Assembly: GCF_001905725.1 (NCBI RefSeq)
Contig: NZ_LIWB01000012.1
Coordinates: forward strand, 186,001 to 250,000
Direction of reading: 5' to 3'
Source of the DNA: Streptomyces sp. CB02400
GTDB taxonomy: Bacteria; Actinomycetota; Actinomycetes; Streptomycetales; Streptomycetaceae
Length of the DNA: 64,000 nucleotides
The notes beneath the pieces were generated by a model. That model saw only the letters and a program-made list of their open reading frames with translations. It was not told where the DNA came from and made no database searches. Positions 24,904 to 34,039 of the stretch are shown piece after piece. How positions within the stretch are numbered: the stretch's first letter is position 1; each line of letters begins with the position of its first letter. Position numbers and translations under genes: made by a program.

Positions 24904-25119
24904 ATGCATCTCACCGTCGAAGCCGCGGCGGCCGGGAGCGAGGTCCGCAGCCGTACCGAGGCGGCTCTCTCCCGGTCCGGCCTCGACGGCCCGGACGACA
25001 CGACCACGCACCGGGACACCGCAGCGCGCACCCCGGCGTCCTCGGGGACGACGGGACCGACCACGCCCGGCGCCCCGCCGGAACCCGGAGGCGAGACCTC
25101 GTTCTCCCGCCAGCGGTGA
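24904..25119 (+). CDS. Possible small hypothetical protein
   Basis: A 71-codon frame from ATG 24904. The first part (M-H-L-T-V-E-A-A-A-A-G-S-E-V-R-S) looks protein-like, but the second half is Thr/Pro-rich and low-complexity. There is no clear Shine-Dalgarno and no recognised family. It could be a short disordered protein or chance. Kept only because the local codon third positions are GC-rich. Confidence 0.25.
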   Translation: MHLTVEAAAAGSEVRSRTEAALSRSGLDGPDDTTTHRDTAARTPASSGTTGPTTPGAPPEPGGETSFSRQR

Positions 25120-25167
25120 GCGGCCGCGGTCCGCGCGTACGGCGGGCTCGAGCCGGGGCGCGGCTCG

Positions 25168-25770
25168 TCAAGACCGCTGTCCCGACGCCGGGTCGAGGCC
25201 GCAGGTCCCCGAGGCCGACACGCCGTCCCTTCCCGTGAGCCGCACGGTGGCCCGGCCGTCGGCGCCGTGGCTGTAGGCGATCGTGCAGATCAGCTGGCGC
25301 AGCGCGGTCCGGCCCAGCCCGTCCAGCGCGATGGGCAGGTCGGCCATGACCTCCTCGCCGCCGGGCGGGACCTCCACCCGGAGCGTCGCGGCCCGTGGGG
25401 CGGGGGGAAGGGACGTGCTGAGCCCTGCCGCGCGGTCCTGTTCGTCGGGACCGCTGAGCAGCGCGAGGACCACCTTCTCCGTCGGTACGGGTACGGCGTC
25501 CGCGCCGGTGGGGTCCTGGCCGTCGACCGGGCCGCCTTCGGGACCGTACTCGAACGTGGACCCGGTGGACCGGACCACCGGACTGATCCCGCCGTCGCGG
25601 GAGTGGAAGAAGAGCAGCATGTCGTAGTCGCGGTCGACGAACGCCTGGACGGAGGCGGGACCGCCCGCCTCGATCACGTCGGTCTCCTGGATGCCGCAGC
25701 CGCCGAGCAGCAGCACCCCCGACGCGACGGCGACCGCGCCGGCACGCCGGCACATCCGCGCACGCCTCAT
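25168..25770 (-). CDS. Lipoprotein of a two-component operon
   Basis: A 200-residue protein with signal peptide and lipobox L-L-L-G-G-C near residue 25, followed at once by G-I-Q-E-T-D-V-I-E-A-G-G-P-A, a stretch common to a Streptomyces lipoprotein family found beside sensor kinases. The body resembles a GerMN-type sporulation/germination fold (P-T-E-K-V-V-L-A-L-L-S-G-P). Its ATG overlaps the kinase stop by four bases. I infer an extracytoplasmic accessory to the kinase, modulating signal perception. Confidence 0.82.
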   Translation of the reverse strand: MRRARMCRRAGAVAVASGVLLLGGCGIQETDVIEAGGPASVQAFVDRDYDMLLFFHSRDGGISPVVRSTGSTFEYGPEGGPVDGQDPTGADAVPVPTEKVVLALLSGPDEQDRAAGLSTSLPPAPRAATLRVEVPPGGEEVMADLPIALDGLGRTALRQLICTIAYSHGADGRATVRLTGRDGVSASGTCGLDPASGQRS

Positions 25771-27347
25771 CCGCCGGCCTCTTCCGGACGGAGCGGTATC
25801 TCGACGGTGAAGACGGCACCGCCTCCGGGAAGGTTCCCCGCGCGGACGGTCCCGCCGTGCAGCCGCACGTTCTCCTGGGTGATCGCCAGCCCCAGGCCGC
25901 TGCCCGCCGACCGGGTGCGTGCCGCGTCGGCCTTGTAGAACCGGTCGAAGATGTGCGGCAGCACGTCGGGCCGGATGCCGGGCCCGCTGTCGGTGACCTG
26001 GGCGATCAGTACGGGCGGGCCGGAGGAGCGCGCCTCACCGCGCAGGCTCACCGTGACGGGCGCGCCGCCGTGCCGCAGGGCGTTGCCGACGAGGTTGGCG
26101 ATCACGATGTCGAAGCGGCGCGGGTCGAGCCGGGCGCGGATGCCGGAGGGCAGCTCGGTGCGGACGCGGCCGTCGGTCCAGTGCCGGTTCTGCAGCGTCT
26201 TGCGGATGGTCTCCGCGACGTCGACCTCGTCGGTGTTGAGTTCGGCGGCGCGGGCGTCGAAGCGGGAGATCTCCATCAGGTCCTCGACGAGCACGGCGAG
26301 CTTCCCGGTCTCGGTGCTGACCAGCCGGACCGCGCGGGCGGTGTCGGGGTCCAGCCGGCCGGCGTCCTCGTCGAGGACCTCGGTGACGGCGAGCATTCCG
26401 GTGAGCGGTGTGCGCAGTTCGTGGGAGACGTCGGAGGCGAAGCGGCGGGCGCGTGCCTCGGCCTCGCGCAGCTCGCGTACGGAGCGTTCGAGTTTGCCGG
26501 CGGAGTCGTTGAAGGTGCGGGCGAGGTCGGCCAGTTCGTCGCTGCCGCGCACCGTGATCCGTGTGTCGAGCCGGCCGCTGCCCATGCTCTGGGCGGCCTG
26601 GCGCAGTTCCCGCACCGGCCGCAGCACGCTGCGCGCGGCGATCAGGCCGGGGATCAGCGCGATGACGAGGCCGGGCAGGGCGCCGTCCCGGGCGGCCACG
26701 AGGAGTGCGTCGACGTTGACCTGCTCGTCGGTCATCCGCATGACGGCGTAGAGGACGAGCCCGCTGGGCAGCACGCCCTCGGGGCCGGTCCTGAGGACGG
26801 TGGGCATGGCGATGGTCAGGTAGGGCACGCCGTCCTTCACGACCCGCTCGAAGCTGCCGCTGGGGTGGGCGCGTGCGGCGCGGCGCAGTTCGGGGGTGAT
26901 GACGGTGGAGACGGGGTTCTCGCCGGAGGAGGCGCGGACCGAGCCGTACTCCGCGAACACCACCCAGGGGCGCGGCTTCCCCTTGCGGGCGATGTCACGC
27001 AGGACCTCCTCCAGTCCCTCCCCCCGTACGGGCAGGGTCCAGCCGGTCTGTTGGACCTGGTCACGGAACGAGGAGACCGCGGTGTCCTGGGCGGTCTTCA
27101 GCAGGGCGTTGCGGGCCTCGCGGTAGGTCAGCGCGGACGTGGTGCCCGCGCTGACGGCGGCGACCAGCAGGAAGGCGAACACCAGCCGGGTGCGCAGTCC
27201 GAACGCCCTGGCCCGGGCCCGCCCCGCGGGAGCGTCGCCGGGCGCGCCGCCGTCGTCAGGCGTGCCGTCGTCGGTTCCGCGGCGCCGGCCGCCGGCGCCG
27301 GAGAGGCCGCGCAGGAGCCGCCGCGCCGGGCCGGGGCCGGAGGTCAC
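25767..27347 (-). CDS. Sensor histidine kinase
   Basis: A 526-residue membrane kinase starting at GTG 27347, which overlaps the response regulator stop (GTGA). Layout: cytoplasmic Pro/Arg-rich tail, transmembrane helix near residue 55, extracytoplasmic sensor of about 150 residues, second helix, HAMP, HisKA with S-H-E-L-R-T-P-L, and HATPase (N-box N-A-L-R-H-G-G, D-S-G-P-G-I, F-D-R-F-Y-K, G-S-G-L-G-L-A-I). It should autophosphorylate and pass phosphate to the regulator encoded just upstream. The order regulator-kinase-lipoprotein recalls the afsQ locus, but I do not claim identity. Confidence 0.9.
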   Translation of the reverse strand: MTSGPGPARRLLRGLSGAGGRRRGTDDGTPDDGGAPGDAPAGRARARAFGLRTRLVFAFLLVAAVSAGTTSALTYREARNALLKTAQDTAVSSFRDQVQQTGWTLPVRGEGLEEVLRDIARKGKPRPWVVFAEYGSVRASSGENPVSTVITPELRRAARAHPSGSFERVVKDGVPYLTIAMPTVLRTGPEGVLPSGLVLYAVMRMTDEQVNVDALLVAARDGALPGLVIALIPGLIAARSVLRPVRELRQAAQSMGSGRLDTRITVRGSDELADLARTFNDSAGKLERSVRELREAEARARRFASDVSHELRTPLTGMLAVTEVLDEDAGRLDPDTARAVRLVSTETGKLAVLVEDLMEISRFDARAAELNTDEVDVAETIRKTLQNRHWTDGRVRTELPSGIRARLDPRRFDIVIANLVGNALRHGGAPVTVSLRGEARSSGPPVLIAQVTDSGPGIRPDVLPHIFDRFYKADAARTRSAGSGLGLAITQENVRLHGGTVRAGNLPGGGAVFTVEIPLRPEEAGG

Positions 27348-28027
27348 AGCGGTCCGAAGCGGTAGCCGAAGCCCCGCAGCGTCTGGATGTAGCGGGGGCT
27401 GCCCGCCTCGTCCTCGATCTTGCCGCGCAGCCGTGCGACGCAGGCGTCGACCAGTCGTGCGTCGGCGTGGAAGCTGTGCTCCCACACGTGTTCCAGCAGC
27501 TGCTGTCTGCTGAACACCTGCTCGGGGGCGGCGGACAGATGGAGCAGCAGCTTGAGCTCGGAGGGGGCCAGCGCGAGGTGTCTGCCGGATTTGGTGACGC
27601 TCAGCGCGGCCCGGTCGATGGCCAGTTCGCCGTAGACCTCGACGGCCGTCCGGCCCTGGCCGGTGTTGTCGATCCGGCGCAGCACGGCGCAGATCCGGGC
27701 CTCGATCACCTCGGTTCGGGCGGGCTTGACGATGTAGTCGTCGGCACCGGCCTCCAGGCCGATCACCACGTCGAAGTCGTCGCCCCGCGCGGTGAGCATG
27801 ATGATCGGCAACTGGCTCCGCTCGCGGACCCGCCGGCAGACCTGCACCCCGTTCATGCCGGGCAGCATCAGGTCCAGCAGCATCAGATCGGGCCGGAACT
27901 CGGCCAGCGCGGCGAGGCCGGCCTCGCCGGTCGCGGCCACCCGTACCTCGTGTCCACGGCGGCGCAGACCGAGTTCGACCCCTTCGCGTACGGAAGGGTC
28001 GTCCTCGACGAGGAGCACGCGGGGCAT
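27344..28027 (-). CDS. OmpR/PhoB-type response regulator
   Basis: A 227-residue regulator. The receiver domain has E-D-D at residues 8-10, phosphoacceptor aspartate in L-M-L-L-D-L-M-L-P-G, and the conserved T/K of M-L-T-A-R and V-K-P-A. A winged-helix output domain follows (L-A-L-A-P-S-E-L-K-L-L-L, then V-D-A-C-V-A-R-L-R-G-K-I, and L-R-G-F-G-Y-R-F). It is the first gene of the three-gene operon and is translationally coupled to the kinase. The ATG at 28027 begins M-P-R-V-L-L-V-E-D-D. Confidence 0.92.
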   Translation of the reverse strand: MPRVLLVEDDPSVREGVELGLRRRGHEVRVAATGEAGLAALAEFRPDLMLLDLMLPGMNGVQVCRRVRERSQLPIIMLTARGDDFDVVIGLEAGADDYIVKPARTEVIEARICAVLRRIDNTGQGRTAVEVYGELAIDRAALSVTKSGRHLALAPSELKLLLHLSAAPEQVFSRQQLLEHVWEHSFHADARLVDACVARLRGKIEDEAGSPRYIQTLRGFGYRFGPL

Positions 28028-28050
28028 GAGCAGTTCTCCCTCGGTGGTGG

Positions 28051-29718
28051 TCAGGTCCGGGTCACTCTCCGGCGTGCGCCGGAGAGCAGGGCGTCGAGTT
28101 CGGTGAGCCGCAGCGGACGGGCGAGCAGGGCGAAGGAGAGCACGATGACGGCGGCCCCGGCGGTTGCGGCGGCGAGAGCTCCCGCCCGTGCGGCGCCCAG
28201 TGCGGCCAGGTGGCCCAGTACGGTGGCGGGTACGGCGGCGAGGACGAGCCGCGCGTGCGTTCCCGCGGCGGTCGAGCGCAGCGGACGGGCGACGGCGAGA
28301 CGGCGGCTCAGCACCCGGGCGGTCACCGCCCAGCCCGCGCACAGCGCCACCGAGTACGCCGCCGCCATGCCGGTCACGGCCCAGCGGGCGGGCAGCAGTT
28401 GGGCGGCCGCCACGGACAGTCCCGCGTTGAGGGCGACGATCACCAGGTTGAGCAGGAACGGCGTACGGGTGTCGGAGAGCGAGTAGAAGGTGCGGGACAG
28501 CACGTACTGACCCGACATGGCGACGAGTCCGGGTGCGAAGGCCATCAGGATCGCGGCCATGGCCGCGGTGTCGTCGGCGCTGGTCCTGCCGTATCCGAAG
28601 ACGAGATCCATCACCGGCCGGGCGAGGGCGAGCAGCACGCACGCGGCGGGTACGACGGCGGACGCGGAGGTGCGCAGGGCCTGGGAGACGTCGCGCCGCA
28701 GGGCGGCGGTGTCCCCGTCGGCGGCGGACGCGCTCATCCGGGGCATCAGCGCGGTGACCAGGGAGACGGTGATGATGCCGTGCGGTACGACCCACAGGAC
28801 GTAGGCGTTGTTGTACGCGCTGTACCCGGGGCCGCCGTCGAGGCCCGCGGTCGTGGCCAGCCGGGTGGTGACCCAGTAGGCGGCCTGGTTGGCCAGCACC
28901 AGCAGCACCAGCCAGAAGGCCGACCGCAACGGGCGGGTCAGCCCGCTGCCGCGCCAGTCGAAGCGGGGCCGCCAGCGGAACCCCGCCGCGCGCAGCGCGG
29001 GGAGGAGGGCGAGGGCCTGGACGGCGATGCCGGCGGTGGTGCCCCAGCCGAGCAGGGCGGTCTCGGCCGGGGTGAGGGTGTCCCCGCCCGTGGCGAAGGC
29101 CAGGTACAGGCCGAACACGGCCATGACGACCAGGTTGTTGAGAACCGGCGCCCACATCATCGCGCCGAACCGGCCGCGTGCGTTGAGGACTTGCCCGAGC
29201 AGGGTGAACAGTCCGAGGAAGAAGATCTGCGGCAGGCAGTAACGGGCGAACGCGGTCGTCATGGCGGCCTGCCGGCCGCTGTAGTCGGTGTACGCGTCGA
29301 CGATCGCGGGAGCGGCCCACACCGCGGTCGCGGTGATCGTCAGCAGGCCGGCCACGCAGACGGTGACGAGCCGGTCGGTGTACGCGACGCCGCCGTCCTC
29401 GTGTTCCTTGGCCGCCTTGACCAGTTCGGGGACGAAGACGGCGTTGAGCGCGCCGCCGAGGAGCAGCATGTAGACGATGGTGGGCAGGGAGTTGCCGACC
29501 GCGTAGCCGTCGGCGGTCGGTCCGATGGTGCCGAGCGCCGCCGCGACCACGGCGGAGCGGGCGAAACCGGTGCCCCGGGAGACGATCGACCCGGCGGCCA
29601 TGACGGCACTGCCGCGCGCCGTGGAGACCGCCTTCGCGCCGGTGCCGCCGTCGCCGGACCGCCCGCTGTCCGGCCGGGGGGCGGCGCCGTCCGTACCGGT
29701 CGGAGTCGTGGCGCTCAC
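28051..29718 (-). CDS. MurJ-like lipid II flippase
   Basis: A 555-residue protein with about 14 transmembrane helices and a charged, disordered N-terminus. Characteristic MurJ-family pieces are S-I-V-S-R-G-T-G-F-A-R, the N-S-L-P-T-I-V-Y-M-L-L-L-G-G-A-L-N-A-V-F-V-P loop, and L-P-Q-I-F-F-L-G-L-F. The family flips lipid-linked peptidoglycan precursors across the membrane. GTG 29718 overlaps the stop of the FemX-like gene by four bases. It is probably a paralogue rather than the essential MurJ, since the essential gene normally sits elsewhere in Streptomyces. Confidence 0.87.
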   Translation of the reverse strand: MSATTPTGTDGAAPRPDSGRSGDGGTGAKAVSTARGSAVMAAGSIVSRGTGFARSAVVAAALGTIGPTADGYAVGNSLPTIVYMLLLGGALNAVFVPELVKAAKEHEDGGVAYTDRLVTVCVAGLLTITATAVWAAPAIVDAYTDYSGRQAAMTTAFARYCLPQIFFLGLFTLLGQVLNARGRFGAMMWAPVLNNLVVMAVFGLYLAFATGGDTLTPAETALLGWGTTAGIAVQALALLPALRAAGFRWRPRFDWRGSGLTRPLRSAFWLVLLVLANQAAYWVTTRLATTAGLDGGPGYSAYNNAYVLWVVPHGIITVSLVTALMPRMSASAADGDTAALRRDVSQALRTSASAVVPAACVLLALARPVMDLVFGYGRTSADDTAAMAAILMAFAPGLVAMSGQYVLSRTFYSLSDTRTPFLLNLVIVALNAGLSVAAAQLLPARWAVTGMAAAYSVALCAGWAVTARVLSRRLAVARPLRSTAAGTHARLVLAAVPATVLGHLAALGAARAGALAAATAGAAVIVLSFALLARPLRLTELDALLSGARRRVTRT

Positions 29719-30911
29719 CGGCGGTTCAGGTACGCCTGGAAGGCGCGGTACAGCGTCTGGTTGGCGGTGCCGCCCAACGGTCTCTCCCATTCCCCCAACG
29801 TCTCGACGACCTGCCCGCCGGTACCGAGCTTCCACCGCAGCAGTCCGTACGCACGTTCGGCAGGGTCGAGAGTGGAGGGTACCCCGCGCATGTCGTAGAC
29901 GTCAGCGCCGAGGGCGTGGGCGTCCTGCAGCATCCGCCACTGCAGGGCGTTGGAGGGCCGTACCTCACGGCGGTGGCCGGCCGACGCCCCGGTCTGGTAC
30001 CAGACCCGGCGGCCCACCGTGATCATCGTGTGGGCGGCGAGGATCTCACCGCGGTGACGGGCGAGGTACAACTTCATCCGGCCCGGTTCCTCGGCGTTGA
30101 GCGCCGCGTACTGACGTTCGTAGTAGGCGAGGGAGCGGCCGAGCCGGAAGCCGTCGCGCTGCTCGGTGATGCCCAGCAGCCGGTAGAACTCGGGGAGTTC
30201 GGCGGCGCTGCCCACGACCACCTCCACGCCCTCCTTCCGGGCGCGCCGGACGTTGCGCCGCCACTCCTGGTTGAGCCCGGACCACAGGTCCTCGGTGGTG
30301 CGTCCGGCGAGCCGTACCCGGAAGACGTGGCGGGGCTGGGCGTCCCCGTCGTCCGCGGTCCCGTCACCGCCGCAGCGGCGCCACCCCCGGGTGCGCAGCC
30401 GCTCGGCGACGGCGGTGCCGAGCGGGTCGACCTCGCTGGCGAGCACGTCGCCCAGCCGGCGGCCCGGTCCGGCGAGCGGCTTCAGTACGGAGGCGTCCCA
30501 GCTCCGGTACGCGGGCGAGGGGCCCATGCGCACGGCGAACGCGCCCGCGCCGCGCAGATGGTCGAGCAGCGGCGTGAGCCAGACGTCGATGTCGGGGTCC
30601 GCCCAGTCGGCCACGGGTCCCTCGGGAAGGTAGGCGAAGTACCTGCGAGTGCCCGGGAACTGACGCAGCAGCACCAGTGCCACGCCGCTCAGCGCCCCCG
30701 ATCCGGGATCCGTGCCCCAGCCGAGCAGCCGGGCCCGCCAGCCCTCCTTGACGTCGGCCCAGGAGGGGCACTGCAGGAAGCCGGGGCCGAGGGCCCGGCC
30801 GGCGGGTGACGCCAGGAAGCCGCGGTAGGCCTCGGGCGTGACGGGCCCGAGGAACACGGGTCCCTTCCCCGCCCGGGGGACGCGGCCGGGCGGTACGAGC
30901 AGTGCTGACAC
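29715..30911 (-). CDS. FemX-like peptidoglycan bridge aminoacyltransferase
   Basis: A 398-residue member of the FemABX family: two GNAT-like subdomains, with R-R-N-V-R-R-A-R-K-E-G-V near residue 235 and A-A-H-T-M-I-T-V-G-R-R-V-W-Y-Q-T-G-A-S near 310. The conserved Y-D-M-R-G-V ending follows near 350. Known FemX proteins in Streptomyces add the first glycine to lipid II from tRNA. GTG 30911 follows GGTGAGG. It is coupled to the downstream MurJ-like flippase, so transfer and flipping of a modified precursor may be linked. Confidence 0.85.
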   Translation of the reverse strand: MSALLVPPGRVPRAGKGPVFLGPVTPEAYRGFLASPAGRALGPGFLQCPSWADVKEGWRARLLGWGTDPGSGALSGVALVLLRQFPGTRRYFAYLPEGPVADWADPDIDVWLTPLLDHLRGAGAFAVRMGPSPAYRSWDASVLKPLAGPGRRLGDVLASEVDPLGTAVAERLRTRGWRRCGGDGTADDGDAQPRHVFRVRLAGRTTEDLWSGLNQEWRRNVRRARKEGVEVVVGSAAELPEFYRLLGITEQRDGFRLGRSLAYYERQYAALNAEEPGRMKLYLARHRGEILAAHTMITVGRRVWYQTGASAGHRREVRPSNALQWRMLQDAHALGADVYDMRGVPSTLDPAERAYGLLRWKLGTGGQVVETLGEWERPLGGTANQTLYRAFQAYLNRR

Positions 30912-31126
30912 GGTCCGTTCCTCACCTTCTCCCCGGCTTGTCGCAGGGACGCCGACGATGCTCACAGCGGCCCGTGACCGCTCCACGCGGCGAATGTGAC
31001 GGGACCATGACCGTTCCTCACCAACCGCCGTCACAATGCCCCGTAGCGGCTGACCTGGCCTTTTCCTGGTTCTGAAGTCACGATCGTCCGCTCGTCACCG
31101 CGGAGTCGTCCGTCACGGAGGTCCCC

Positions 31127-32329
31127 TTGCACCGCACACGTGTGTTCGCCCACGCCCCGATACGGGCCGCCGTCGCGGCGGCCCTGCTGGCGCCGCTCGC
31201 CGCCTGCTCGCCGGGTTCGCCGCCGGCCGCCTCGGACACGCCGCGGACCGGGAAGCCCGACGACCGGCCCGTCACGGTCACCGTCACCCCCGAGGGGCGG
31301 CAGGCCGCGCCGGGCCGGCCGGTGACGGTCACCGCCTCCCACGGCCGTCTCACCTCGGTGACCGTCACCGACGCCGAGGGCCGCCGGCTGCCCGGCAAGG
31401 TCGCGGCCGACGGCGGAGAATGGACGTCGGACCGCAAGGCCGTGCCCGGCACGGCGTACACCGTCGCCGCCGTGACCCGCACCGGGGGCGGCACCGCCGC
31501 GACCACGAGGACCTCCTTCACCACGGCCGAGGCGGACAAGGTCAACAAGGTCGACTGGCGTCCGGGCACCGGCACCACCGTCGGCGTGGCCCAGCCGATC
31601 TCCCTGGTCTTCGACAACCCGGTCGAAAACCGGGCCGAGGTCGAGAAGCATCTCGAGGTCACCACCTCGGACGGCACCGAGGGCTCCTGGGGCTGGATAC
31701 GCGACTGGTCGGGCAGGGACAGGGTCGACTGGCGTCCGAAGTCGTACTGGAAGCCCGGGACGAAGGTGACGCTGAACGCAGAACTGAACGGCACCGACTC
31801 GGGCCCCGACGGCGGCTGGTTCGTACGCGACTACACGACGACCTTCACCGTCGGCACCCGGCAGATCGTCGAGGTCGACCTCGACCGCCACCGGCTCACA
31901 CTGGTACGCGACGGCGAGACCGTCCGGAGCATCCCGGTCTCCGGCGGCACGCCCGGCGGCGACAAGCGCTCCTGGCGCGGAACGGCCGTGCTCATGGCCA
32001 AGGAGGGCACGATCAACATGAACTCCGAGACGGTCGGCCTCGGCGACGCCTACGACAAGATGGTCGACTACTCGATGCGGCTGACCTGGTCGGGCATGTA
32101 CGCGCACGCCGCCCCGTGGAACGCCCCCTACTTCGGCAACGCCAACCGCAGTTCGGGCTGCATCGGCATGAGCGACGCGGACGCGGCCTGGTTCTACGGG
32201 CAGGTACGGCCGGGCGACCCGTTCGAGATCAGGGGCGAGGAGACCAAGGGCGTGGTCGACCCGGGCAACGGCTTCGGTGCGTGGAACGTGCCGTGGACCG
32301 CCTGGCGGCAGAAGAGCGCGCTGCGGTGA
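31127..32329 (+). CDS. L,D-transpeptidase lipoprotein
   Basis: A 400-residue protein. TTG 31127 is chosen because GGAGGT lies five bases upstream and the signal peptide then has its basic residues; GTG 31139 is an alternative. Lipobox L-A-P-L-A-A-C near residue 27. Two Ig-like domains (about 45-250) precede a YkuD catalytic domain with S-S-G-C-I-G-M, whose cysteine is the nucleophile, and H-A-A-P-W upstream. Layout equals mycobacterial LdtMt2-type enzymes that form 3-3 crosslinks. Divergent from the FemX-MurJ pair, completing a cell-wall neighbourhood. Confidence 0.9.
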   Translation: MHRTRVFAHAPIRAAVAAALLAPLAACSPGSPPAASDTPRTGKPDDRPVTVTVTPEGRQAAPGRPVTVTASHGRLTSVTVTDAEGRRLPGKVAADGGEWTSDRKAVPGTAYTVAAVTRTGGGTAATTRTSFTTAEADKVNKVDWRPGTGTTVGVAQPISLVFDNPVENRAEVEKHLEVTTSDGTEGSWGWIRDWSGRDRVDWRPKSYWKPGTKVTLNAELNGTDSGPDGGWFVRDYTTTFTVGTRQIVEVDLDRHRLTLVRDGETVRSIPVSGGTPGGDKRSWRGTAVLMAKEGTINMNSETVGLGDAYDKMVDYSMRLTWSGMYAHAAPWNAPYFGNANRSSGCIGMSDADAAWFYGQVRPGDPFEIRGEETKGVVDPGNGFGAWNVPWTAWRQKSALR

Positions 32330-32393
32330 GGACGGCGCCGACGCCGGGATCACCGCGCCGGGCCGACGTACCCTGTCCGCAAGCCTTTCCGCC

Positions 32394-32747
32394 TCAGCGG
32401 AACTCGTGCACCACCTGGATCCTGCCGACGATGTGGGCGTTGAAGTCGTCCAGTTCCTCGGCCGGGACCCAGAGTTCGAGAATCGTCCGCCCACCCGCCT
32501 GCTGGACGGGATACCGGGTCAAGAACTCCGACTCGACCTCAAAACGAGTGACGAAGCCGGCGCCGTCGTGCTTCACGTTCCAGTCCCGCGCGATCCTGAC
32601 CGCGTAGTCCTCGTTGAGGACCGGGTAGAAGATCGGCTGCTCGGGCAGCCGGGACGGCCACGCACGCCAGTCCAGCTCCCGGACCAGATCCAGCTCCTCG
32701 GGACCGGTGGGGCGCCACAGGGTCGTCGTTGCTTGCCGACTGGTCAT
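32394..32747 (-). CDS. Conserved hypothetical protein (crystallin J1-annotated type)
   Basis: A 117-residue cytosolic protein, well conserved in Streptomyces as far as I recall. Conserved pieces are T-T-L-W-R-P-T-G-P-E-E-L-D-L-V, then P-E-Q-P-I-F-Y-P-V-L-N-E-D-Y-A and L-E-L-W-V-P-A-E-E-L-D-D-F-N. Homologues are often labelled ADP-ribosylation/crystallin J1, which I regard as an unsupported transfer. ATG 32747 is preferred over 32753 and 32765. No operon partner is visible; it is convergent with the transpeptidase gene. Confidence 0.75.
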   Translation of the reverse strand: MTSRQATTTLWRPTGPEELDLVRELDWRAWPSRLPEQPIFYPVLNEDYAVRIARDWNVKHDGAGFVTRFEVESEFLTRYPVQQAGGRTILELWVPAEELDDFNAHIVGRIQVVHEFR

Positions 32748-32875
32748 GCCCATCACTCTCTGCACGTAGGCCGCTGGTACGACGGACCGGGAAACCGGAC
32801 GATACCGGCACCACGAACTCGGCAGCTACGCGGTTTCCACATCCGGCCGACTCCGTGGCCAGCGGTTACGGGACA

Positions 32876-33661
32876 TCCCTTGGCCCAGAACCCGCACACA
32901 CACCGGGATCGGGGTCGTCGGCGAACGGCGGCAGCGCGTCGTCGGCAAGAGCGCCGAGCATCCGCAGCGCGGACAGCGCCCGGGCCCGGACCGCGGCCCG
33001 CGGGTGACGGGTGAGGGGGGAGCAGCAGGGCGGCGTCCTCGGGGCACCGCTGCTCGGCCGGCCCGACGAGTGCCGCCGGTGCGAGGGCCGCCGGTGCGAG
33101 GGCAGCCGGGGCGGCGCACAACGCCCGGTAGTGCGCGCGGGGGTCGTCGCCCGCCGCCCGGAGTTCCCGGCACACCGCTGCGCGGACGACGGCCGACGGG
33201 TCCGCCGGGCCCCGTACCCGCTCGTCGGTGTCCGCGCACCGGATCAGGACGAGTGGCAGCACGGAGGAGGGCAGAGCTCCGGATTCCGCGCGGACACGGG
33301 CGTCCGCATGACCGAGACACAGAGCGACCTCGGACTCGGTGGGCGGCAGGCTCCAGGAAGGAGCGCCGGGGCCGGGGCCGGTCTCCTGCCAGTACGGGGC
33401 CCGGTCCCAGTCAGCGATCTCCCGCTTGCCGAACCAGTGGAAGCCGATCCGGATCCGGCGGTGAGAACCCCAGCCCCTCACCGCGCTGACGGTGCCCGAC
33501 CAGACGTCGGCGTCGAGGGCGATCCAGTCCTCGGCCGACCCGGCACCGACCGCCGACCCCGCACCCTTGCCGCGAAGCAGCCGTTCGCCCGGAGTGCGCA
33601 GCAGGGTGGGACGGAGTCCGTACGTCGTCCACGCAACCCACTTCGATGCCGCGGCGTCCAA
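32876..33661 (-). pseudogene. HEAT-like hypothetical gene with a one-base frameshift
   Basis: The first about 215 codons (from TTG 33661 or nearby) read as a soluble protein with W-I-A-L-D-A-D-V-W-S-G-T and HEAT-like repeats. At the run of six G on the plus strand (33015-33020) the frame degenerates. Removing one base restores P-L-T-R-H-P-R-A-A-V-R-A-R-A-L-S-A-L and continues to a TAA at 32876-32878. A repeat expansion A-L-A-P-A-A-L-A-P-A-A-L lies just before. Either a true slip-strand mutation or a homopolymer sequencing error. The start is uncertain, since the TTG lies directly on its would-be ribosome site. Confidence 0.65.
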
Positions 33662-33699
33662 CTCCCTGACGGGCGGCTGCCGATCACCCAGGAGAGTAC

Positions 33700-34020
33700 G
33701 TGGCGAAGAAGGACCGGACGACGGACGCGGCGAGGGAGAAGGACCGCGAGAAGTGGATGGCGCGTTTCCAGGTCCGGCTGGCCGTACAGCCGGGCGTGGA
33801 CCGGGCGGTCGTGCTCCAGGCGGTCAAGGATGTCACGGCGCACTGCGCGGAGACGGGAGAGCACCCGCGTACTGCCTTCGGCGACCCGGACGCCTACGCC
33901 GTGCGGGCCGCCGCGCGGCTGGTGCCGGCGGACCGGGCGGCGCGCGCGAGGCGGCACAACGCCGTGGTGGACGCGCTCGACTCCGTGTCCAGGAGGGCCG
34001 GGGACATCGCCGGTCTGTGA
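33700..34020 (+). CDS. Small hypothetical protein with HAAS-like motif
   Basis: A 106-residue protein from GTG 33700 (AGGAGAG upstream). The N-terminus is very charged (A-K-K-D-R-T-T-D-A-A-R-E-K-D-R-E-K). The centre has T-A-F-G-D-P-D-A-Y-A, the signature of HAAS-type helical domains that usually accompany PadR-controlled membrane proteins. No membrane segment is present here. Divergent from the broken HEAT-like gene. Function unknown. Confidence 0.65.
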   Translation: MAKKDRTTDAAREKDREKWMARFQVRLAVQPGVDRAVVLQAVKDVTAHCAETGEHPRTAFGDPDAYAVRAAARLVPADRAARARRHNAVVDALDSVSRRAGDIAGL

Positions 34021-34039
34021 CCGGACGAAGCGACTTCCG

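Noticed and set aside
25168..28027. Naming the two-component operon afsQ1-afsQ2
   Set aside because: Gene order and lipoprotein are reminiscent, but sequigenus-level identity cannot be shown by eye and the adjacent sigQ gene is missing.
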